Below are positions 1-5,546 of a DNA stretch of 8,563 nucleotides, one piece after another (position 1 is the first letter of the stretch; every line of letters starts with the position of its first letter). The stretch is from positions 1 to 8,563 of the forward strand of contig JANXWU010000151.1 of assembly GCA_025350985.1 (NCBI GenBank). Direction: 5' to 3'. The notes under the pieces were generated by a model. It searched no databases. It had not been told where the DNA came from and worked only from the letters and a program-made list of their open reading frames with translations. The position numbers were made by a program, and so were the translations under genes. The stretch comes from Spartobacteria bacterium (lineage in GTDB: Bacteria; Verrucomicrobiota; Verrucomicrobiia; Chthoniobacterales; Chthoniobacteraceae).

Positions 1-1
1 C

Positions 2-898
2 GAGGTCGGAATGCTGGCGCAAACCTTTCGCCGGATGATCGAGAATCTGTCCGCGATGACGCAGGAAATCCGCGGCGGCGTGAACGTGATCGCCTCCACC
101 GCGAGCGAGATCATGGCTTCGACGGCGGAGCTCGCGTCGAGCGCGGCGGAGACGGCGACGGCCATCGCCGAGACGACGGCGACGGTGGAAGAGGTCAAGC
201 AGACCTCGCAAGTCTCCACGGAAAAAGCGACCGGGCTCGCGGCGAACGCGCAGAAGACTTCGACGATTTCCGACGGCGGCAAGCAGGCGGTGGCCGAAGC
301 CATCGCGGGGATGGGCCGCATTCGGACGCAGATGGACGGGCTCGCGGAAAGTGTGGTGCGGCTGAGCGAGCAGAGCCAGGCGATTGGCGAGATTATCGCC
401 AGCGTCGATGACCTCGCCGCGCAGTCGAATCTGCTCGCGGTGAACGCGGCGATCGAGGCGGCGAAGGCGGGCGAGCATGGGCGGGGTTTCGGGGTGGTGG
501 CGCAGGAAGTGAAAAGTCTCGCGGAGCAATCCCGGCAGGCGACGACCCAAGTGCGTTCCATTTTAAGCGAGATCCAAAAGGCGACCGGCAACGCCGTGAT
601 GGCGACCGAACAAAGCAGCAACGCGGTGGAAAGCGGCGTGCGGCAATCGACGGCGGCGGGCGATTCCATCCGGCAGCTCGCGCAGAACGTGGACGCCGCC
701 GCGCAAGCCGCGACGCAGATTGCGGCGACGAGCCAGCAGCAGTTTGTGGGAATGGATCAGGTGGCGCAGGCGATGGAGAACATCAAGCTGGCGAGCACGC
801 AGGTCGTCGCGAGCACGCGGCAGGCGGAGACGGCGGCGCAGAGCCTGCACGACCTCGGCCAGAAACTGAAAGAGCTGGTCGGACGATTCAAAATCTAG
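2..898 (+). CDS. Methyl-accepting chemotaxis protein, C-terminal signalling part (5' truncated by window edge)
   Basis: This is the cytoplasmic signalling end of a chemoreceptor, which controls the CheA kinase through CheW. The frame is open to the left window edge. The codons before the ATG at 11 read E-V-G and continue into MLAQTFRRMIENL, a typical end of a HAMP domain, so ATG 11 is an internal Met rather than the start. Numbering from that Met, a long Ala/Gln/Glu-rich coiled coil (about 10-290) folds back at the conserved hairpin tip (about 140-163, containing NLLAVNAAIEAAKAGE and GRGF). Likely methylation sites are E60/E61 (ATVEEV) and Q242-Q244 (ATSQQQ), one on each arm. The roughly 280-residue coil corresponds to about 40 heptads. 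The protein ends in GRFKI and shows no C-terminal CheR/CheB-tethering pentapeptide. The sensor domain and membrane segments lie outside the window, so the ligand cannot be inferred. It is followed 4 bp later by cheA. Confidence 0.95.
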   Translation, partial: EVGMLAQTFRRMIENLSAMTQEIRGGVNVIASTASEIMASTAELASSAAETATAIAETTATVEEVKQTSQVSTEKATGLAANAQKTSTISDGGKQAVAEAIAGMGRIRTQMDGLAESVVRLSEQSQAIGEIIASVDDLAAQSNLLAVNAAIEAAKAGEHGRGFGVVAQEVKSLAEQSRQATTQVRSILSEIQKATGNAVMATEQSSNAVESGVRQSTAAGDSIRQLAQNVDAAAQAATQIAATSQQQFVGMDQVAQAMENIKLASTQVVASTRQAETAAQSLHDLGQKLKELVGRFKI

Positions 899-902
899 CG
901 CC

Positions 903-3173
903 ATGCCAATGCCCGATGAGGAATTTTTGCAGAGGTTGCGCGAGGCCTTCGCGGTCGAGGCGGAGGAGCACTTGCAGGCGATCAACTCCGGTCTGCTGGA
1001 GCTGGAAAAAACTCCAGCGCCGGAAGTGAGGGACCGAATCGTGGAGACGATTTTTCGCGAGGCGCACAGCTTGAAAGGCGCGGCGCGCGCGGTCAACCGC
1101 CACGACATCGAGTCGCTCTGCCAGGCGTTGGAGCAGGTTTTTTCCGCGTGGAAACGGCGGGAGGCCGGTGTCGCGACCGGAGCGTTTGACCTGTTGAACA
1201 AGGCTGCGGATTTGCTCGCACGATTGCTGACGCTGCCGGATTCCGCGCAGTCGGAGTCGGACAAACATCAAATCTCCACGCTGGCCGGACAGCTCACCAG
1301 ACTGGTCGCGGCGGACGTGGCCGTGCCCAGCTTTCCGCCGGCCGCCCCCGAAATCGCCGTCATCGAACCGTCAGCCGCCGAAGTTCCCGATGCACCCCTT
1401 CACCCCGTCCGGGCGCTCGGTCCCGAGACGGTGCGTGTCTCGATGGCGAAGCTCGATTCGCTGCTTTTGCAGGCGGAGGAAATGGTCGCGGTAAAGCTCA
1501 CCGCGGCTCAGCACGCGACGGACTTGCGCGCCGTCGGCGAGGCGATGAAAGGCTGGCGCAAAGAATGGGCCAAGACTTCCGCCGACATGGGGGCGTTGCA
1601 TTCCGCGATCGGGGCGAGGAAGGAGCAGAAGACGCCGACGACGCGGATGCTGGATTTTTTGGAATGGAACCAGAGCTACATGCATTCGCTCGAAGGCAAA
1701 CTCGCGGGTCTCGCGAAGGCCGCGGAGTCTAGCCGCCGCTCGATGGCGGGGATGGTGGACGAACTGCTCGGTGACGCGAAAAAACTGGTGATGCTGCCGT
1801 TTGCCACGCTGCTCGATGTGTTTCCAAAACTGGTGCGCGATCTCGCGCGCGACGAGGGCAAGGAAATAGAACTGGCCATCGCCGGTCGTGACGTGGAAAT
1901 CGACAAGCGCATTCTGGAGGAGATGAAGGATCCGCTGATTCATCTCGTGCGCAATGCGATCGATCACGGCTTGGAAAAGCCCGGCGTGCGCACGCAGAAA
2001 CAAAAGCCCGCGCGAGGGACGCTGAGGATTTCGGTTGCGCAGACCGAGGGGAACAAAGTTGAAATCCGGGTGAGCGACGACGGTGAGGGGATCGATGCGG
2101 CGGAGGTGAAAAAATCCGCGTTGAAAAAAAATCTGCTGACCGCGGAGGAGGCCGCGCATTTCGGCGAGCGCGAGGCACTGGCGCTCATCTTCAAGTCCGA
2201 TGTGTCCACGAGTCCGATCGTCACGGAAATTTCCGGTCGTGGGCTGGGGCTGGCGATCGTCGCCGAAAAAGTGGAGCAGCTCGGCGGGACGGTGGCGGTC
2301 GAGACGAAGCTGGGTGCGGGGACCACGTTTCGGATTTTGCTGCCGGTGACGCTGGCGACTTTCCAAGGCCTGCTCGTGCGCGTGGCGGAACAGATTTTTG
2401 TCATCCCCGTCGCGCAGGTTGATCGCCTCGTGCGCGTCCCGCGCGACGACATCAAAACGGTGGAAAATCGGGAGACGATCGCCTTCGATGGCCGGGCGGT
2501 TTCGCTGGCCTGGCTGGGCGACGTGCTCGAGCTTCCGCGCCGGGTGCAAAACGAGGAGGAGCGCGCGCAGGCCGTCGTGCTCGGCGCGGGCGCGGGGCGC
2601 ATCGCGTTTCTCGTCGATGAAGTGCTGAACGAGCAGGAAGTGCTGGTGAAAAATTTGCGGAAACCGCTTGTGCGCGTGCGCAACGTGGCCGCGGCGACCG
2701 TGCTCGGCTCGGGAAAACCGGCGCTCATTTTGAACGTGCCCGATTTGCTGAAGTCCGCGACGAAATCATCGCGCGCCACCGCTCCCGCCGCGTCGTCCGG
2801 CGAACGGCGCGCGCAGTCGCTGCTCGTGGTCGAGGATTCGATCACTTCGAGGATGCTGTTAAAAAACATCCTCGAATCCGCGGGCTATCTGGTGAAAACG
2901 GCGATCGACGGGGTGGAGGGATTGACCGCGCTGAAGTCGCAGCATTTCGATCTCGTCGTGTCGGATGTTGAAATGCCGCGCATGGACGGCTTCGAGCTCA
3001 CGGCGAAAATTCGCGCCGACAAAAAGCTCGCGGAGCTGCCGCTGGTGCTGGTGACTGCGCTCGACTCGCGCGAGCATCGCGAACGCGGCATCGACGTGGG
3101 CGCGAATGCGTACATCGTGAAAAGCAGCTTCGACCAAAGCAACCTGCTGGAGGTCATTCGCAAACTGATATGA
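903..3173 (+). CDS. cheA: Hybrid chemotaxis histidine kinase CheA with fused receiver domain
   Basis: This is the central kinase of the chemosensory pathway. It autophosphorylates on a His-phosphotransfer domain and passes phosphate to receiver domains. Domains (residues): Hpt 1-110 with phospho-His H55 in REAHSLKGAAR; a Pro/Ala linker 138-172 where the CheY-binding P2 domain would normally lie; an unusually long P3-like helical dimerisation region about 175-295; a HATPase domain about 296-483 with N-box HLVRNAIDHGLE (H347, N351), G1 box DDGEGID (392-398) and G2 box GRGLGL (445-450); a CheW-like domain about 485-617; and a REC domain about 638-756 with E644/D645, phospho-acceptor D688, T718 and K740 all present. 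The Hpt, kinase and receiver residues are therefore intact, and the protein should be active. The start is ATG 903; ATG 909 is also possible. No good ribosome binding site precedes it, so it probably depends on coupling to the MCP gene. Its stop codon overlaps the cheB start as ATGA. Confidence 0.95.
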   Translation: MPMPDEEFLQRLREAFAVEAEEHLQAINSGLLELEKTPAPEVRDRIVETIFREAHSLKGAARAVNRHDIESLCQALEQVFSAWKRREAGVATGAFDLLNKAADLLARLLTLPDSAQSESDKHQISTLAGQLTRLVAADVAVPSFPPAAPEIAVIEPSAAEVPDAPLHPVRALGPETVRVSMAKLDSLLLQAEEMVAVKLTAAQHATDLRAVGEAMKGWRKEWAKTSADMGALHSAIGARKEQKTPTTRMLDFLEWNQSYMHSLEGKLAGLAKAAESSRRSMAGMVDELLGDAKKLVMLPFATLLDVFPKLVRDLARDEGKEIELAIAGRDVEIDKRILEEMKDPLIHLVRNAIDHGLEKPGVRTQKQKPARGTLRISVAQTEGNKVEIRVSDDGEGIDAAEVKKSALKKNLLTAEEAAHFGEREALALIFKSDVSTSPIVTEISGRGLGLAIVAEKVEQLGGTVAVETKLGAGTTFRILLPVTLATFQGLLVRVAEQIFVIPVAQVDRLVRVPRDDIKTVENRETIAFDGRAVSLAWLGDVLELPRRVQNEEERAQAVVLGAGAGRIAFLVDEVLNEQEVLVKNLRKPLVRVRNVAAATVLGSGKPALILNVPDLLKSATKSSRATAPAASSGERRAQSLLVVEDSITSRMLLKNILESAGYLVKTAIDGVEGLTALKSQHFDLVVSDVEMPRMDGFELTAKIRADKKLAELPLVLVTALDSREHRERGIDVGANAYIVKSSFDQSNLLEVIRKLI
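2846..2876 (+). repeat. Perfect 10-bp inverted repeat inside cheA
   Basis: TTCGAGGATG (2846-2855) and its exact reverse complement CATCCTCGAA (2867-2876) are separated by an 11-base loop, CTGTTAAAAAA. The repeat lies at the start of the region encoding the fused receiver domain. The 3' arm could instead pair with GGATTCGA at 2834-2841 through TCGAATCC at 2872-2879, so two hairpins would compete. There is no U-tract after either, so neither is a terminator. It may be chance within constrained coding sequence. Confidence 0.4.
3150..3154 (+). promoter_or_regulatory. Possible Shine-Dalgarno sequence for cheB
   Basis: A GGAGG lies inside the 3' end of cheA, 15 bases before the cheB ATG at 3170. 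The spacing is longer than the usual 5-9 bases, so the ATGA stop/start overlap may contribute more to initiation than this site. Confidence 0.35.
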
Positions 3174-4282
3174 AGCACTCTGGAAAAATTCGCGTGTTCA
3201 TCGTCGATGATTCGACGGTGGTGCGGCAGCTTTTGGTCAGCGTGCTCGGAAGCGATCCCGCGATTGAAATTGTCGGCACCGCGAAGAATGGCGCGGAGGC
3301 GGTCGCCGCGCTCGCGACGACCGCCGCCGACGTGGTGACGATGGATGTCCACATGCCGAAGATGGATGGCTTCGAGGCGACGCGGCAAATCATGGAAACG
3401 CAGCCCGTGCCGATCGTCATCGTGACGGCGAGCGCGAATCCGCGTGACGTGGCGACGAGTTTCCGCGCGATGGAAGCGGGTGCGGTGGCGATCATGGACA
3501 CGCCGGTGGGCCCGCGCCACGAGGAGTTCGACGAGATGTGCGCGAAGCTTGTGCAAACGGTGAAGCTGATGTCCGAGGTGCGCGTCGTCCGCCGCACCGC
3601 GCGCTCCCGCGCCACCGCGCCGCCTCCGGCTCCCGCAAAAAATGTCGCCGCGATCCCGCGCGAAACCAGGCTTGTGGCCATCGGCGCGTCCACCGGCGGC
3701 CCGCCCGTGCTGCGGACCATTCTCGCGCGCCTAACGAAAAATTTTCCCGCGCCGGTGCTGGTGGTGCAGCACATCACGGCCGGGTTCACCCAAGGAATGG
3801 CAGAGTGGCTCACGCAAGCGACTGGCATGCCGGTGCGCCTCGCGCAACGCGGCGATTTGCCGCTGCCTGGGCAGGTTTATCTCGCACCCGATTCTTTCCA
3901 CATGACCGTGGAAAAGAGCGGACGGATCGCGCTCGACGCTGATCCGCCGGAGCACGGGTTGCGTCCGTGCGTCTCGAAATTATTTCGTTCCGTGGCCGAC
4001 GTTTTTGGAGCGAATGCCGTGGGCGTGCTGCTCACGGGCATGGGCTGCGACGGGGCGGACGAACTTTTGCGCATGCGCGAAAAGGGAGCGGTGACGTTTG
4101 CGCAAGACGCGGAAAGTTCGGTCGTGTTCGGGATGCCGGGCGAGGCCGTAAAACTGAATGCCGCGACCTACATTTTCCCGCCCGAGCGCATCGCCGCGGC
4201 GCTCTGTGTCTTCGTAAATAAAACCATCTCGGGCCGGATTTCGGCCGGGGATTTGGAGGCCATGATGAGCCATGGAAATTGA
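3170..4282 (+). CDS. cheB: Chemotaxis response regulator protein-glutamate methylesterase CheB
   Basis: CheB removes methyl groups from, and deamidates, glutamate/glutamine side chains on the MCP coil, giving adaptation. Residues 1-125 are a receiver domain with acidic D13/D14, phospho-acceptor D59 (TMDVHMPKMDG) and T86. A basic, Ala/Pro-rich linker follows (about 137-163). The methylesterase domain is about 166-350, with catalytic S174 (GASTGGP), H201 (VVQHI) and D294 (TGMGCDGA), which match the Ser-His-Asp triad of the family. The length of 370 residues is usual. One feature is odd: the invariant receiver lysine, normally in a K-P pair after the last strands, is replaced by T111 (AIMDTP). 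Phosphorylation or activation may therefore be altered. ATG 3170 keeps the whole first beta strand (KIRVFIVDDS) and overlaps the cheA stop. The 3' end overlaps the next gene by 11 bp, supporting an operon. Confidence 0.96.
   Translation: MKHSGKIRVFIVDDSTVVRQLLVSVLGSDPAIEIVGTAKNGAEAVAALATTAADVVTMDVHMPKMDGFEATRQIMETQPVPIVIVTASANPRDVATSFRAMEAGAVAIMDTPVGPRHEEFDEMCAKLVQTVKLMSEVRVVRRTARSRATAPPPAPAKNVAAIPRETRLVAIGASTGGPPVLRTILARLTKNFPAPVLVVQHITAGFTQGMAEWLTQATGMPVRLAQRGDLPLPGQVYLAPDSFHMTVEKSGRIALDADPPEHGLRPCVSKLFRSVADVFGANAVGVLLTGMGCDGADELLRMREKGAVTFAQDAESSVVFGMPGEAVKLNAATYIFPPERIAAALCVFVNKTISGRISAGDLEAMMSHGN
4255..4259 (+). promoter_or_regulatory. Likely Shine-Dalgarno sequence for the REC-kinase gene
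   Basis: A GGAGG near the end of cheB lies 12 bases upstream of ATG 4272. It supports that start. The two ATGs between them (4262 and 4265) are in the cheB frame and are not candidates. Confidence 0.45.
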
Positions 4283-5534
4283 TCCGAATGTGGACAATCA
4301 CCAGGTGGAAATCCTGATCGTCGAAGACAGCCCGACGCAGGCGTTGCTCCTGGAAAACATTCTGGAAAAGCACGGCTATCAAGTCTTCCTCGCGCGCGAT
4401 GGACGGATGGCGCTGGAGTTATTGCAGAAGAAAATACCGACGCTCGTCATCACGGACATCCAGATGCCGGGAATGGACGGTTACGAACTCTGCCACGCCA
4501 TCAAATCCGACCCCGCCCTGAAGAGCCTGCCGGTCATATTGCTGACCTCGCTCTCCGCCCCGCAGGACATCGTGCGCGGCCTCGAATGCGGCGCGGACAA
4601 TTTCGTCGTGAAGCCGTACGAGGAGGAGTTTCTGCTCTCGCGCATCCATTTCATCCTCGCGAACCAGGAGCTCCGAAAAACGGCCTGCGCGGAAATGGGC
4701 ATCGCGATTTTCTTTGCGGGCGAAAAGTATTTCATCACCTCGGACCGGCTGCAGATTTTGAATCTGCTGCTGTCCACCTACGAGACGGCGCTGCTGCGCA
4801 ACTCCGAACTCGCGCAGGCCCGCGAAGCGATTGAGGAAAAGGCGCAGGAATTGACGCGCTCGAATGACGAGCTCGAGCAGTTCGCCTACGTCGTTTCCCA
4901 TGACTTGCAGGAGCCGTTGCGGATGGTCGAGAGCTACCTCCGCCTCATCGAAAAACGCTACGCGGGAAAACTCGACGAGGCCGGGCACGAATTTATCGCC
5001 TTCGCGGTGGACGGCGCAAAGCGGATGCAGACGCTCATCCACGATCTCATCACCTACTCGCGCGTCGGCACGCGGGGAAAGGCCTTTTCAGCCACCGACC
5101 TTGAGAGCGTGCTCGCCGATGCGCTCGCCAATCTGAAAATCGCGCTGGAGGAATGTGGCGGCAAAGTCACGCACGACGCGCTGCCCAGCCTCTCCGCCGA
5201 CCCAACGCAACTGCTCCAGCTTTTCCAAAACCTCATCGGCAACGCGATCAAGTTCCGGCGCGCTGACACTTCGCCAGCCATCCACGTTTCCGCGGAAAAA
5301 CAGGGAGCGAAATGGCTCTTTGGTATCCGTGACAACGGCATCGGCATCGACCCGCAATTTTTCGACCGCATCTTCGTCGTCTTTCAGCGACTGCACGAAC
5401 GGCACGATTATCCCGGCACCGGCATCGGGCTGGCAGTGTGTAAAAAAATCGTCGAGCGTCACGGGGGCCGGATTTGGGTGGAGTCAAAGCCGGGCGAGGG
5501 AACGACATTTTTCTTCACGATTCCCGAGCGGTGA
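4272..5534 (+). CDS. Receiver-histidine kinase protein (REC-HisKA-HATPase), likely pathway output
   Basis: This is a soluble two-component protein with a receiver in front of a histidine kinase. It most likely takes phosphate from the adjacent CheA and changes its own kinase activity towards an unseen partner (inference). The REC domain spans about residues 12-130, with E18/D19, phospho-acceptor D62 (ITDIQMPGMDGYEL), T92 and K114, all intact. A linker at about 138-175 (EMGIAIFFAGEKYF, then SDRLQILNLLLSTYE) resembles a segment I recall from related REC-kinases in che clusters. A short coiled coil (about 176-200) leads to the HisKA domain with phospho-His H210 (SHDLQEPLRM), which is the phytochrome-like HisKA type. 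The HATPase domain has N-box QNLIGNAIKF (N324), G1 DNGIGID (354-360) and G2 GTGIGLA (382-388). No membrane segment or sensor domain is visible. It overlaps cheB by 11 bp and ends 12 bp before the oxidoreductase. The downstream receiver target is not in the window. Confidence 0.92.
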   Translation: MEIDPNVDNHQVEILIVEDSPTQALLLENILEKHGYQVFLARDGRMALELLQKKIPTLVITDIQMPGMDGYELCHAIKSDPALKSLPVILLTSLSAPQDIVRGLECGADNFVVKPYEEEFLLSRIHFILANQELRKTACAEMGIAIFFAGEKYFITSDRLQILNLLLSTYETALLRNSELAQAREAIEEKAQELTRSNDELEQFAYVVSHDLQEPLRMVESYLRLIEKRYAGKLDEAGHEFIAFAVDGAKRMQTLIHDLITYSRVGTRGKAFSATDLESVLADALANLKIALEECGGKVTHDALPSLSADPTQLLQLFQNLIGNAIKFRRADTSPAIHVSAEKQGAKWLFGIRDNGIGIDPQFFDRIFVVFQRLHERHDYPGTGIGLAVCKKIVERHGGRIWVESKPGEGTTFFFTIPER

Positions 5535-5546
5535 GCCTCCCCAAAT

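Noticed and set aside
11..13. ATG at 11 as the start of a complete, soluble receptor
   Set aside because: The codons before it (E-V-G) continue a HAMP-like helix and the frame is open to the window edge, so the gene begins upstream.
121..200. Repetitive GCG/GAC-rich stretch in the MCP gene as a DNA repeat
   Set aside because: It reflects the Ala/Thr/Glu-rich coiled-coil protein in a GC-rich codon usage. There is no exact tandem unit.
1371..2549. A 392-codon open frame on the minus strand opposite cheA
   Set aside because: It lies fully opposite a gene with clear domains, has His/Arg-rich composition with no recognisable motif, and is a usual by-product of GC-rich codon bias.
5532..5534. UGA between the REC-kinase and the oxidoreductase as a selenocysteine or readthrough codon, since both genes are in the same frame with only four codons between
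   Set aside because: The kinase ends at the normal place for its HATPase domain, the active-site residue of the oxidoreductase is an ordinary Cys (C241), and no selenocysteine-insertion hairpin is apparent after the UGA. It is best read as a plain stop.
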